Shown one piece after another: positions 1 through 7,505 of a stretch of DNA of 64,000 bases (position 1 is the stretch's first letter; the number at the start of each line of letters is the position of its first letter). Position numbers and translations under genes: made by a program. Origin of the DNA: Palsa-870 sp035937155 (lineage in GTDB: Bacteria; Chloroflexota; Dormibacteria; Dormibacterales; Dormibacteraceae); NCBI GenBank assembly GCA_035937155.1, contig DASYVJ010000065.1, forward strand, positions 62,001-126,000. Direction: 5' to 3'. The notes beneath the pieces were generated by a model. It did not search any database. It had not been told where the DNA came from and was given only the letters and a program-made list of their open reading frames with translations.

Positions 1-527
1 TTTTTCGTGCCGTCAGCCAGACGGTGACGCCCCAGGGGGTGATCGCGATCGCCAGGATCGTCGAGCCGGACGCAACGGCCGCCATCGAAGCTGCCCGCGG
101 GCGTCATTGGCCGCTGGTGGTGCTGGACGGCGTGCAGGATCCGGGCAACGTCGGCGCCATCTGCCGCACGGCGGCGGCCGCCGGCGCACCCGCGGTGGCC
201 GTGCTTGAGGGTTCGGCCGATCCGTACGGCGCCAAGGCCGTGCGCGCCTCTGCCGGAAACGTCTTCCGCTTGAAGGTCGCTCGTGCGGCATGGAGCGATC
301 TGGCCGGCCTGGATGGCTACGGCGCGGCGGCCTCTGGCGGCGAGCCCCTCGCAGAAGCGCCGATAGAGAATGCCGGCATGATCGTTTTCGGAAGTGAGGC
401 GCACGGACTCTCTCGATCCGACCTCAAGCTCGTCACGGTGCACCTCAGCGAGGGGGTCGAGTCCCTGAACGTCGCCGCGGCCGCGGCGCTGATCCTGTTC
501 GAAGTCAGGAGGAGACTGGCCGCATGA
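1..527 (+). CDS. TrmH/SpoU-family RNA 2'-O-methyltransferase, 5' end cut off
   Basis: This is the C-terminal part of a SpoU (TrmH) family SAM-dependent RNA ribose 2'-O-methyltransferase, probably acting on 23S rRNA or tRNA. The frame is open to the window edge and the first visible residues (SQTVTPQGVIAIA) match the linker before the knotted domain, so the start lies outside; the GTG at 24 is internal. All three SpoU motifs are visible: motif 1 around VQDPGNVGAICRTAAAAG, motif 2 VFGSEAHGLS and motif 3 LSEGVESLNVAAAAALI, which builds the trefoil-knot SAM site. Its stop overlaps the pheS start as ATGA, so the two genes are translationally coupled. A TrmH-like gene beside pheST is common in Gram-positive relatives. 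The exact target nucleotide cannot be read from the sequence. Confidence 0.9.
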   Translation, partial: FRAVSQTVTPQGVIAIARIVEPDATAAIEAARGRHWPLVVLDGVQDPGNVGAICRTAAAAGAPAVAVLEGSADPYGAKAVRASAGNVFRLKVARAAWSDLAGLDGYGAAASGGEPLAEAPIENAGMIVFGSEAHGLSRSDLKLVTVHLSEGVESLNVAAAAALILFEVRRRLAA

Positions 528-1552
528 CCGAGTTTGGTTCAATTGAGTACCCCAAGCGTCAAGCGCTCGAGAGGATCGCTCAGGCTACAGACGAAGCAGA
601 ACTCGAGCGAATTCGAATCGAATACTTGGGCCGAAAAGGGCCTATTGCCGCAGTCCTTGCCGGAATGGTGACTGTCGCTGAACGGGATCGGAAGGCCCTA
701 GGGACCCACGCCAATGACGCCAAGCGCGCAATCGAAGATGCCTTACAAGCAAAGCGACTGTCACTCGAAGCCGCGCGCATTGGAGACCTCGCCGAGACCG
801 AGGCGATCGACATCACGTTCCCCGGACCGCCGCTTGGACGCGGGCACATCCATGTCCTCACGCAGGTCCGGCGCCAGATCGAGACCGTCCTCGAGAGCCT
901 CGGCTACCAGGTCGAGCAAGGCCCCGAGGTGGAGACCGAGTGGTACAACTTCGAGGCCCTCAACCTCGTCGCTGGGCATCCGGCGCGGGAGGACTGGGAC
1001 TCCTTCTACTTCACGCCGCAGCTGCTGCTGCGGGCGCACACGTCGCCGGTGCAGATCCGTGCGATGCAGAGGATGAAGGAACCGCCGATTCGCATCATCA
1101 CACCCGGGCGCGTGTACCGCCGCGACGCGCCCGAGGCGACGCGCCTGCCTTACTTCAGCCAGGTCGAAGGCCTCGCCGTCGACAAGGGTCTGACCGTTGG
1201 CGACATGAAGGGCACGCTCCTCTACATGATCCAGTCGCTGTACGGAACCGAGCGCAAGGTGCGCGTCCGCCCGAGCTACTTCCCGTTCACAGAACCCAGC
1301 TTCGAGTTCGACGTGTCGTGCGGTATCTGCAACGGAATGGGCTGCAAGAGCTGCCGGCACAAGGGCTGGTTGGAGGTGGGTGGCTGTGGGATGGTGCACC
1401 CGCAGGTGCTGCGCAACGGCGGCATCGATCCGACGTACTGGAATGGCTACGCCTGGGGATTCGGCATCGAGCGCATGGCGATGCTCAAGCACGACGTCGA
1501 CGACATCCGCCTCTTCTACGAGTCGGACCTGCGCTTCTTGGAGCAGTTCTAA
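524..1552 (+). CDS. pheS: Phenylalanyl-tRNA synthetase alpha subunit
   Basis: Catalytic alpha subunit of the alpha2beta2 PheRS, which charges tRNA-Phe in the cytoplasm. At 342 residues it has the usual length. An N-terminal coiled-coil arm covers about residues 1-95. The class II synthetase core follows: motif 2 is PGRVYRRD near residue 195 and motif 3 is GWGFGIERMAML-like (here AWGFGIERMAML) near residue 315. A four-cysteine insert, CGICNGMGCKSC near residue 270, is the zinc-ribbon-like loop seen in many bacterial PheS. The ATG overlaps the upstream stop (ATGA). The first 250 bases have visibly lower GC than the rest of the gene, which I note without an explanation. pheT follows after a 128-base gap with a palindrome and a small ORF. 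Confidence 0.97.
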   Translation: MTEFGSIEYPKRQALERIAQATDEAELERIRIEYLGRKGPIAAVLAGMVTVAERDRKALGTHANDAKRAIEDALQAKRLSLEAARIGDLAETEAIDITFPGPPLGRGHIHVLTQVRRQIETVLESLGYQVEQGPEVETEWYNFEALNLVAGHPAREDWDSFYFTPQLLLRAHTSPVQIRAMQRMKEPPIRIITPGRVYRRDAPEATRLPYFSQVEGLAVDKGLTVGDMKGTLLYMIQSLYGTERKVRVRPSYFPFTEPSFEFDVSCGICNGMGCKSCRHKGWLEVGGCGMVHPQVLRNGGIDPTYWNGYAWGFGIERMAMLKHDVDDIRLFYESDLRFLEQF

Positions 1553-1555
1553 ACG

Positions 1556-1567
1556 CCAGTGAACTGG
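1556..1567 (+). other. Small hairpin after pheS
   Basis: CCAGT and ACTGG flank a two-base loop a few bases after the pheS stop. There is no T-run, so it is not a convincing intrinsic terminator. It may simply mark the pheS-pheT junction. Confidence 0.3.
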
Positions 1568-1597
1568 CCATCGAGCTGCCGAAAGGTAGGACATTTA

Positions 1598-1678
1598 ATG
1601 GTGGGTAAGTCACTTCCCCGCTTGCCGGGGAAGTCGGCCCGCGGCGAAGCGGCCGGCCGGATGGGGGGGTCCCCTTAG
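1598..1678 (+). CDS. Possible 26-residue leader ORF before pheT
   Basis: An ATG at 1598 follows a purine-rich Shine-Dalgarno-like stretch (GAAAGGTAGGA) by six bases. The frame runs 26 codons through the palindrome at 1612-1634 and stops with TAG at 1676-1678, two bases before the pheT ATG. pheT itself has no good Shine-Dalgarno of its own, so ribosomes finishing this ORF could re-initiate on pheT. The encoded peptide is low-complexity and Gly/Arg/Pro-rich, with no Phe codons, so it is not a classic attenuator peptide. It could also be a chance frame in GC-rich repeat DNA. Confidence 0.3.
   Translation: MVGKSLPRLPGKSARGEAAGRMGGSP
1612..1673 (+). repeat. Palindromic intergenic repeat, CCCCGC type, copy 1
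   Basis: A 9-bp perfect stem (ACTTCCCCG / CGGGGAAGT, loop CTTGC) at 1612-1634 is followed by a GGCCCGC...GGCCGG...GGGGG tail. The same stem-plus-tail layout recurs at 13971-14015, so this is a dispersed repeat family and not a gene-specific signal. Confidence 0.7.
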
Positions 1679-1680
1679 AA

Positions 1681-4065
1681 ATGCGCGTCAGCTACGAATG
1701 GCTCGGTGACTTCGTCGAACTGGGCGATGTCTCGCCAACGGAGGCGGCGGAGGTGCTGACTCGGCTCGGCATCGAGGTTGAATCGCTCACGCTCGTCGAT
1801 CTCTCGCAGATCCTGATCGGCAAGGTCCTCGAGCAGGTGAAGCACCCGAAGTCGCGCGCCGACCTGTGGGTGCATCGGGTCGACCTCGGCGGCCGGGTCG
1901 AGCAGATCATCGCCGGCGCCCCCAACGCCGTCCCGGGGTCGCTGGTTCCAGTTGCCCTGCCCGGTACGACCGTGCCAAACGGGAAGCTCGTCAAGGACAT
2001 GAATATCGCGGGCTACAAGGCGCGCGGCATGCTGTGCTCCGCTGAGGAGCTCCTGCTCGGTGACGATCACTCGGGCATCCTCATCCTGGACAGTGGAACG
2101 CCCGGCGAGCCGCTGACGACGGTGATCCCAAACCAGGCGATCATGGAAGCCGAGGTCACGTCTAACCGACCGGACTGCATGGGGCACATGGGCGTCGCAC
2201 GCGAGCTCGCCGCGGGACTCGATCGGATGATGAAGGTGGACTTTATGCCGGCGTTCCTCGGCAAAGCCGACCCTCCGGGTCGCGAGCTCATCAAGGTCTT
2301 CATTGACGACCCCGACCTGTGCAGCCGCTATATCGGTGGCGTCATCACGAAGGTCAAGGTCGGCCCCAGCCCGCGGCACGTCCAGCGCAGGTTGCGTGCG
2401 GCTGGCGTGCGCCCAATCAACAACATCGTCGACATCACGAACTATGTCCTGCTCGAATACGCGCAACCTCTGCATGCCTTCGACCTGGCCAAGCTCTCGG
2501 GAGGAGAGGTTCACGTCCGGCGCGCTCGCGAGGGCGAGAAGCTGCTCTGCCTCGATGGTGTCGAGCGGGATCTGACGCCGGAGATGCTCGTTATCGCCGA
2601 CGCAGAGAAGCCAGTCGCCATCGCGGGAGTCATCGGCGGCGAGGCAACCGCCGTCACCGACGCCACGACAGCTGTGCTCCTCGAGGCGGCGACGTTCAAC
2701 GGTCCGAGCGTTCGGCAGACTGCGCGCGCATTCGGGCTGCGCACCGAGGCCTCCGCGCGTTTCGAAAAAGGGCTGCCGGCGGAGCTCGCCCAGGCCGGCG
2801 CGCGGAGGGCGTCGGCCCTGATCGCCGAGCACGCGAGCGGCTCCGTGCACCGTGAGTGGGCCGATGTCTATCCACGACCCCAGGAGCCGGTTCGGATCAG
2901 ATTTCAACCCTGGCTGGTCGACGAAGTGCTCGGGGTCCACGTCCCCCTCGAGGACTCCGAGACCATCCTCGTTCGGCTCGGTTTCCATGTCCGGGTCCTG
3001 GGTGATGGCGAGTGGGACGTTCTGCCGCCGGTATTCCGCCTGGACGTGACCATTCCCGAAGACCTCGTCGAAGAGGTCGGCCGGGTATTCGGTTACGACC
3101 GGGTGCCGCCGACCTTGCCTGGTCGGCGCCACGAAACCTGGACCCCACTTGCTCCGAGCGTAGACCGCCGCCTCGATGCAGCACGCGAGGTATTGGCGGG
3201 AGCGGGCTTCACCGAGACGTGGAACCCGGCGCTGGTTTCGGGCCGCAAGCTCGAATCGCTCCGGGTAGCTGCGCTCGCTATGCGCGTCTCGAACGCGCTG
3301 AGCGACGACATGGATACCCTGCGGACGTCATTGCTTCCCTCGCTGGTGGATGCTGTGGCTCTGAACCGCGATCGAGGCCGAGACGAAGTTCACCTGTATG
3401 AGATCGCGTCCGTCTTTCTGGCCCGGGTCGGCGACAAGAACAGCCAGCCTGAAGAGCCATTGCGCCTCGCGGCCGTCACGACGGCGGGCAACACGGCGGA
3501 GTCAGGACAGGCGGCGTTCTACCGGATGAAGTCCGTGCTCGCAGCTTGCGTCGAGGCGCTGTCTGCCCCGGCCTGCACCTATCAACGTGGCGGCGCCGAG
3601 CTGTTTCACCCGGGCCGCTGCGCGGCAGTGATCATGGAAGGCCGCCAGCTCGGCTACCTCGGCGAGCTGCATCCCACTGTTGGCTCAAGCCTCAAGGTCG
3701 AAGGCCGGCTGGTCGCCTTCGAGATCGATGTCGAGCCCGTCCTGGCGAGCTCGCACATTCCTCGTGCGCAGGCGCTGCCGCGGTTCCCAGCGGTTGAGCG
3801 GGACCTCGCGGTGGTGGTTGACGAGCACGTCGCGGGAGGCTCCCTGCTGGCCGCGATTGAGGAGTCCGCAGGTGACTTGCTGGAGATGGCCCGAGCGTTC
3901 GACGAATACCGCGGCACGCAGGTTCCGGAGGGCCACAAGAGCATCGCCTTCACCTTGACTTTCAGAAGCCCCGAGCGCACCCTGACGGACGCCGAAGTGG
4001 ACAAAGTCATGACAGACATCAAACACACGCTGGAAAAGCGGCACAACGCAAGAGTCCGGTCATGA
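1681..4065 (+). CDS. pheT: Phenylalanyl-tRNA synthetase beta subunit
   Basis: Beta subunit of PheRS, needed for tRNA binding and for editing misacylated Tyr-tRNA-Phe. Its 794 residues are the usual bacterial length. In order: an N-terminal tRNA-binding (EMAP-like) domain around residues 40-150 (IGKVLEQVKHPKSRADLWV), the B3/B4 editing domain (VRPINNIVDITNYVLLEYAQ near 240), B5 (around 410-480), the catalytic-like core, and a C-terminal FDX-ACB anticodon-binding domain (ERDLAVVVDEHVAGGSLL near 705). The ATG at 1681 follows the 26-codon ORF by two bases. No regulatory T-box sequence is visible upstream of pheST. Confidence 0.97.
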   Translation: MRVSYEWLGDFVELGDVSPTEAAEVLTRLGIEVESLTLVDLSQILIGKVLEQVKHPKSRADLWVHRVDLGGRVEQIIAGAPNAVPGSLVPVALPGTTVPNGKLVKDMNIAGYKARGMLCSAEELLLGDDHSGILILDSGTPGEPLTTVIPNQAIMEAEVTSNRPDCMGHMGVARELAAGLDRMMKVDFMPAFLGKADPPGRELIKVFIDDPDLCSRYIGGVITKVKVGPSPRHVQRRLRAAGVRPINNIVDITNYVLLEYAQPLHAFDLAKLSGGEVHVRRAREGEKLLCLDGVERDLTPEMLVIADAEKPVAIAGVIGGEATAVTDATTAVLLEAATFNGPSVRQTARAFGLRTEASARFEKGLPAELAQAGARRASALIAEHASGSVHREWADVYPRPQEPVRIRFQPWLVDEVLGVHVPLEDSETILVRLGFHVRVLGDGEWDVLPPVFRLDVTIPEDLVEEVGRVFGYDRVPPTLPGRRHETWTPLAPSVDRRLDAAREVLAGAGFTETWNPALVSGRKLESLRVAALAMRVSNALSDDMDTLRTSLLPSLVDAVALNRDRGRDEVHLYEIASVFLARVGDKNSQPEEPLRLAAVTTAGNTAESGQAAFYRMKSVLAACVEALSAPACTYQRGGAELFHPGRCAAVIMEGRQLGYLGELHPTVGSSLKVEGRLVAFEIDVEPVLASSHIPRAQALPRFPAVERDLAVVVDEHVAGGSLLAAIEESAGDLLEMARAFDEYRGTQVPEGHKSIAFTLTFRSPERTLTDAEVDKVMTDIKHTLEKRHNARVRS

Positions 4066-4150
4066 GCCTCGTTACGCCGGTGAAACGCTGTGGTCACACG
4101 CTCGCGGCTGAAGCCCTCTGCACGGCGAGTTTTGCTCCGGGCGGCCACCC

Positions 4151-4240
4151 GGACCGGGGGACCCGGTCCGGGAGCGCTTCAGCGGCTTCGGTCCGAAATC
4201 CGCACCCAGCCACCGCGATTTCGGACCGGAAAGGTGGGGA
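4151..4240 (+). ncRNA. Two-hairpin structured element, copy A (upstream of cvpA-like gene)
   Basis: Hairpin 1 (4151-4169) pairs GGACCGGG with CCCGGTCC around a 3-base loop. After a 19-base spacer, hairpin 2 pairs 4189-4200 (CGGTCCGAAATC) with 4217-4228 (GATTTCGGACCG), a perfect 12-bp stem around the 16-base loop CGCACCCAGCCACCGC. A purine-rich tail (GAAAGGTGGGGA) gives a Shine-Dalgarno about 9 bases before the ATG at 4250. Copies B (29848-29937) and C (minus strand, 9573-9662) share the loop, spacing and tail but have different, still complementary stems. That is the pattern of a conserved RNA structure or a mobile palindromic unit. The loop carries ACCGCG but no full T-box sequence. Confidence 0.7.
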
Positions 4241-4249
4241 CTTAACCAG

Positions 4250-4804
4250 ATGACCTGGATCGACGTGCTGGCGATCTTGGTGATCGTCGGTTATGGGGTA
4301 GGCGGCTTTTTCTCCGGCGTGGTCCGGCGCCTTATCGGTTTCGTCGCGATGTACGCGGCGTTCTGGGCCGCTACCCTCATGGGGTTGCAGGCAGGCGGCA
4401 TCCTGCAGCAGACATCGAACTTCGACACTCCCGACGCGCGGATCTATGGATTCTTCGGGCTGGTGGTCGCGATACTCGTCATTGTCGAAGGCGCGACCCA
4501 GCTGGCGCACAGCCAGATCCAGATCCCGGCCATTGCCCTCAACCGCTCGTTGGGAGTTGCCGCTGGGCTGATCACCGGAATCATTCTTACGGTGGTCTGC
4601 GTCTACGAGCTCGGGGCGGCGGCCAATCCAATCGGCGGATCCCAGCTCGACCCGATGCAGCAGCGCATCCGCGATGCCTACAACGGATCGCATCTCATCG
4701 TGCCGATCGTCAAAACGATCCAGAAGCCGATCGTCTCGATATTCGCGCCGGCGCTTCCCGTCGATCCGCAGATCTACTTCGGTCCCGGCCCAGTCAACCC
4801 CTAG
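4250..4804 (+). CDS. CvpA-family membrane protein
   Basis: A 184-residue integral membrane protein of the CvpA (colicin V production) family. It begins MTWIDVLAILVIVGYGVGGF, the usual N-terminal helix, and has four hydrophobic segments (about residues 5-25, 28-48, 63-82 and 98-120) followed by a polar tail. Family members sit in the cytoplasmic membrane and have been linked to envelope homeostasis; no enzymatic activity is known. The start is the ATG 9 bases after the Shine-Dalgarno of structured element A, so that element is its 5' leader. It lies between pheT and tyrS without any obvious functional link. Confidence 0.8.
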   Translation: MTWIDVLAILVIVGYGVGGFFSGVVRRLIGFVAMYAAFWAATLMGLQAGGILQQTSNFDTPDARIYGFFGLVVAILVIVEGATQLAHSQIQIPAIALNRSLGVAAGLITGIILTVVCVYELGAAANPIGGSQLDPMQQRIRDAYNGSHLIVPIVKTIQKPIVSIFAPALPVDPQIYFGPGPVNP

Positions 4805-4807
4805 CTC

Positions 4808-5044
4808 GAGTGTCGCGTCCCCGAGATCCGACACAGATCCGCGGCATCGGCGACCGGAGCCAAGGAAAGGGTGTCGCAAGGAGGAGCGCATCCGTTGATG
4901 CGTGACGACGCGGCGACAGGCCCCTTGACGCCGGCTTCAGCGCCCTTCTCGGGGTCCCCGCGGAATCGCCAGATTCCGTGGGGTGAGACGGCGCCCGGTC
5001 GCCTAGGCCGCGTAGCTGCAAGGAGTCTCGGGGACGCGACACTC
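4808..5044 (+). ncRNA. Structured tyrS leader closed by a 19-bp inverted repeat
   Basis: The arms at 4808-4826 and 5026-5044 are perfectly complementary over 19 bases (right arm TCTCGGGGACGCGACACTC) and enclose 199 bases. Inside are a hairpin CGCATC-CGTT-GATGCG (about 4888-4903), short arms TGTCGC/GCGACA around it, and a 12-bp stem 4956-4967/4972-4983 around GCCA. The right arm ends two bases before the tyrS TTG, and an AAGGAG (5020-5025) sits just inside the arm, 21 bases from the start. The tyrS ribosome-binding region is thus built into the fold. I do not see T-box hallmarks (AGGGUGGNACCGCG, AGUA bulge), so this is not a recognised tRNA-sensing leader. Confidence 0.65.
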
Positions 5045-5050
5045 CCTTGA
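4895..5050 (+). CDS. Possible leader ORF coupled to tyrS (about 51 codons)
   Basis: A strong Shine-Dalgarno AAGGAGG at 4878-4884 precedes adjacent TTG (4895) and ATG (4898) codons by 10 and 13 bases. The frame runs about 50 codons through the structured tyrS leader and ends with TGA at 5048-5050, which overlaps the tyrS TTG as TTGA. The tyrS start has no Shine-Dalgarno at normal distance, so translation of this ORF, which would melt the 19-bp stem, is a plausible way to load ribosomes on tyrS. The peptide contains no tyrosine and matches nothing I recognise, so any role would be in coupling and not in attenuation by Tyr codons. Confidence 0.4.
   Translation: MMRDDAATGPLTPASAPFSGSPRNRQIPWGETAPGRLGRVAARSLGDATLP
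4956..4983 (+). repeat. CCCCGCG/CGTGGGG hairpin, copy 1 (inside tyrS leader)
   Basis: A 12-bp stem with one G-T pair (CCCCGCGGAATC with GATTCCGTGGGG, loop GCCA), preceded by GGGGT and followed by TGA. The hairpin at 22963-23000 has the same outer seven pairs, including the G-T pair at the same position, and the same flanks GGGGT and TGA, with a different inner stem. Confidence 0.6.
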
Positions 5051-6198
5051 GCTCTCCGTTCTTCGATCGCTTGCGCGAGCGGGCGGTCCAGATCCACATC
5101 GCGGAGCATCTGCAGGCTCGGCTCGAACGAGGAGACAAGCTCAGGGTCAAGCTCGGGCTCGACCCAACAGCCCCGGACCTACACCTCGGTCATCTAGTCG
5201 TGCTCGATGCGCTGCGCGCATTTCAGGACGAAGGACACACGGTGGTCCTGATCATCGGGGACTACACCGCGCTGATCGGAGACCCCAGCGGGCGCTCTGA
5301 GACCCGGCCGATGCTGTCGCCCGAGCAGATCGCCGCCAACGCCAACACGTATTTCGAGCAGGTCGACCTCGTGCTCGATCGCACGCGAATGGAGGTGCGA
5401 TACAACTCCGAGTGGCTGGCCTCGATGACCGCGGCCGACGTCCTTCGCTTGATGGGCAAGGCCACCTTGCAGCAGGTGCTCCAGCGCGAGGACTTTGCGG
5501 AGCGCATGAAAGCGGGAACCGCCATCGGCGCCCACGAGATCCTCTATCCGTTCAACCAGGCGTACGACTCCGTCGCCGTCGGCGGCGACGTCGAGCTCGG
5601 CGGCACGGACCAGCTCTTCAACCTCCTGTTCGGCCGCGAGATACAGAGGGCATATGGGCACGAGCCCCAGGACATCGCCGTGTTTCCGCTCCTGGAGGGA
5701 ACTGACGGCGTGCAGAAGATGAGCAAGTCACTCGGCAACTACATCGGGATCAGCGAGCCGCCCGAGCAGATCTACGGCAAGACAATGTCGATCCCCGACG
5801 CGCTCATCGAGAAATACGTCCGGCTGATCGCAGGATTTGATGCCAAGCAGCAGGCCAACGTGCTGGCAATGAAACCGCGTGATGCCAAGGCAGCGCTGGC
5901 TCGCCAGCTCGTGAAGCGATTGCACGGCGAAGAGGCGGCAGCGCGTGCCGAGCAGCATTTCGTCAGCCAGTTCGTCAAGAAAGAGACGCCCGACGACATC
6001 CCGGACCACCTTGTGAGCGGACCAACCTACATCGTCAGCCTGCTCGTGGATGCCGGAATCGCGACGAGCCGTGGCGACGCAAAGCGGCTGGTGGAACAGG
6101 GCGGAGTGCGGGTCAATGGCGCCAAAGTTGGGTTGAGCGCTGCACCGAAGCCGGGTGATGTCATCTCGGCGCGGCGAAGGTTTATCCGTCTGAAGTGA
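5047..6198 (+). CDS. tyrS: Tyrosyl-tRNA synthetase
   Basis: Class I synthetase that charges tRNA-Tyr. The 383 residues include the HIGH-type signature LDPTAPDLHLGHLVVL near residue 38, the KMSKS loop (QKMSKSLGNYIG near 224) and a C-terminal S4 RNA-binding domain (around residues 325-383, DAGIATSRGDAKRLVEQGG). The family type is the TyrRS group whose N-terminus reads FDRLRERAVQI, which needs a start at or before 5047. The only option there is TTG, and it overlaps the leader ORF stop. Its expression probably depends on the structured leader. yebC follows after 39 bases. Confidence 0.95.
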   Translation: MSSPFFDRLRERAVQIHIAEHLQARLERGDKLRVKLGLDPTAPDLHLGHLVVLDALRAFQDEGHTVVLIIGDYTALIGDPSGRSETRPMLSPEQIAANANTYFEQVDLVLDRTRMEVRYNSEWLASMTAADVLRLMGKATLQQVLQREDFAERMKAGTAIGAHEILYPFNQAYDSVAVGGDVELGGTDQLFNLLFGREIQRAYGHEPQDIAVFPLLEGTDGVQKMSKSLGNYIGISEPPEQIYGKTMSIPDALIEKYVRLIAGFDAKQQANVLAMKPRDAKAALARQLVKRLHGEEAAARAEQHFVSQFVKKETPDDIPDHLVSGPTYIVSLLVDAGIATSRGDAKRLVEQGGVRVNGAKVGLSAAPKPGDVISARRRFIRLK

Positions 6199-6237
6199 AC
6201 TAAAATTACCGAAAGCATGTTCGGAGGGCTCCGTTAG

Positions 6238-6993
6238 ATGTCAGGTCACTCGAAATGGGCCGGCATCAAGCACAAGAAGGCGATCGTCGACGCCAAGCGC
6301 GGGCAGGCGTTCACGCGCGCCAGCCGTGAGATCACGATCGCCGCGAAAGAGGGCGGAGGGAATCATGACGGCAACTTCCGGCTGCGCCTGGCGATGCAGA
6401 AGGCGCGCGAGATCAATATGCCGACCGACAAGATCCAGAACGCGATCAAGCGGGGGACGGGGGAACTCGCGGGCGAGAAGCTTGAGGAGGTCCGCTACGA
6501 AGGCTATGGGCCGGCGGGCGTCGCGGTCATGGTCGATGCCTTCACAGACAATCGCAACCGCACTTCGGCGTCGATCCGGCACCGCTTCGCCAAGCTGGGC
6601 GGCAACCTCGGCGAGTCGAACTCAGTCGGCTGGATGTTCGAGCGCAAAGGCGTGATCGCCGTGAGTGCCGGAAAGCATGATCCCGAGGAAGTCGGGCTGG
6701 CTGCGATTGAGGCCGGGGCCGATGACGTGCAAGTGGACGGCAAATCAGTGGAGATCACAACGCCGCCAAACAACTTCGAGAAGGTCAAGGCGGCAGTGGA
6801 GCAGCTCGGCGTCACGATCGAAAACGCTGAGATCACGATGCAGCCCAAACAGACCGTAGCTGTCGGCGAAGACAAAGCCGTCGCGGTCCTGAGGCTGATG
6901 GAGTCAATGGAGGAGGACGACGACGTCCAGCAGGTTTACGCCAATTTCGACATCCCGAATGACGTCCTTGAACGCGTCTCTGCACAGGTGTAA
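6238..6993 (+). CDS. yebC: YebC/PmpR-family protein (translation or transcription factor)
   Basis: A 251-residue YebC family protein starting with the signature MSGHSKWAGIKHKKAIVDAK. Family members were described as DNA-binding regulators near ruvC and, more recently, as factors that relieve ribosome stalling on proline stretches. The three-domain length and the conserved GGNLGESNSVGWMFERKG segment near residue 120 are typical. A good Shine-Dalgarno (GGAGGG, 6223-6228) lies 9 bases before the ATG. The order yebC-ruvC-ruvA-ruvB is conserved in many bacteria and supports the call. Confidence 0.95.
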   Translation: MSGHSKWAGIKHKKAIVDAKRGQAFTRASREITIAAKEGGGNHDGNFRLRLAMQKAREINMPTDKIQNAIKRGTGELAGEKLEEVRYEGYGPAGVAVMVDAFTDNRNRTSASIRHRFAKLGGNLGESNSVGWMFERKGVIAVSAGKHDPEEVGLAAIEAGADDVQVDGKSVEITTPPNNFEKVKAAVEQLGVTIENAEITMQPKQTVAVGEDKAVAVLRLMESMEEDDDVQQVYANFDIPNDVLERVSAQV

Positions 6994-7007
6994 AAGCTGA
7001 TGGACGA

Positions 7008-7505
7008 ATGCTGGGCGCGCACAACGGATTAATCCTGGGGATCGACCCCGGGCTCGCGAGCACTGGTTTTGCGTTACTGTCCGAGCCCAACCTGGTGCTC
7101 ACGTGCAGCACTGTCGTCACGCGACCCGGCCGCGACGGAGAACGCCTGGTCGTTATCACCCAGCATCTTCGCAAGCTGCTTGACGACAACCCGCCGGCCG
7201 AAGCTTCCCTCGAAGAGCTGTTCATGGGCCGCAACGCGACGAGCGCGGTCGCTGTTGCGCAGGCGCGCGGCGCGATCCTCGCGGTACTCGAGGAGCGTGG
7301 CGTCCCTGTCTTCGAGTACAAGCCGAGCCAGGTGAAGGTCATCCTCACCGGGTATGGCAACGCCGACAAAGCGCAGATCGCCCGCATGCTCGCAGCCCAG
7401 GTCAAGCTTCCCGAGGGCCGTCTCGACGAGCACGCGCGCGACGCCATCGCGATCGCCGTGTGTCATGCCAGGAGCCGTCGTTTCACAAGAGCGATTCCAA
7501 GGTGA
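7008..7505 (+). CDS. ruvC: Holliday junction resolvase RuvC
   Basis: RNase H-fold endonuclease that cuts Holliday junctions, with RuvA and RuvB. The first acidic residue sits in LGIDPGLASTGFA near the N-terminus, the second in EASLEELFMGRNATSAV (residues about 65-81), and the C-terminal pair in LDEHARDAIAIAVCH. At 165 residues the length is normal. Its TGA stop overlaps the ruvA start as GTGA, so ruvC and ruvA are coupled. I see no LexA box upstream, so the ruv genes do not look SOS-controlled at this site. Confidence 0.95.
   Translation: MLGAHNGLILGIDPGLASTGFALLSEPNLVLTCSTVVTRPGRDGERLVVITQHLRKLLDDNPPAEASLEELFMGRNATSAVAVAQARGAILAVLEERGVPVFEYKPSQVKVILTGYGNADKAQIARMLAAQVKLPEGRLDEHARDAIAIAVCHARSRRFTRAIPR

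Noticed and set aside
1675..3132. Long antisense ORF (485 codons) opposite pheT, and similar long frames elsewhere such as 57649-58911 opposite the acyl-CoA dehydrogenase
   Set aside because: High-GC codon structure leaves antisense frames open. They have no recognisable motifs, while the opposite strand encodes complete conserved enzymes.
4808..5044. T-box riboswitch for tyrS
   Set aside because: No AGGGUGGNACCGCG sequence, AGUA bulge or convincing UAC specifier loop was found. AAAGGGTG near 4868 is only a partial resemblance.
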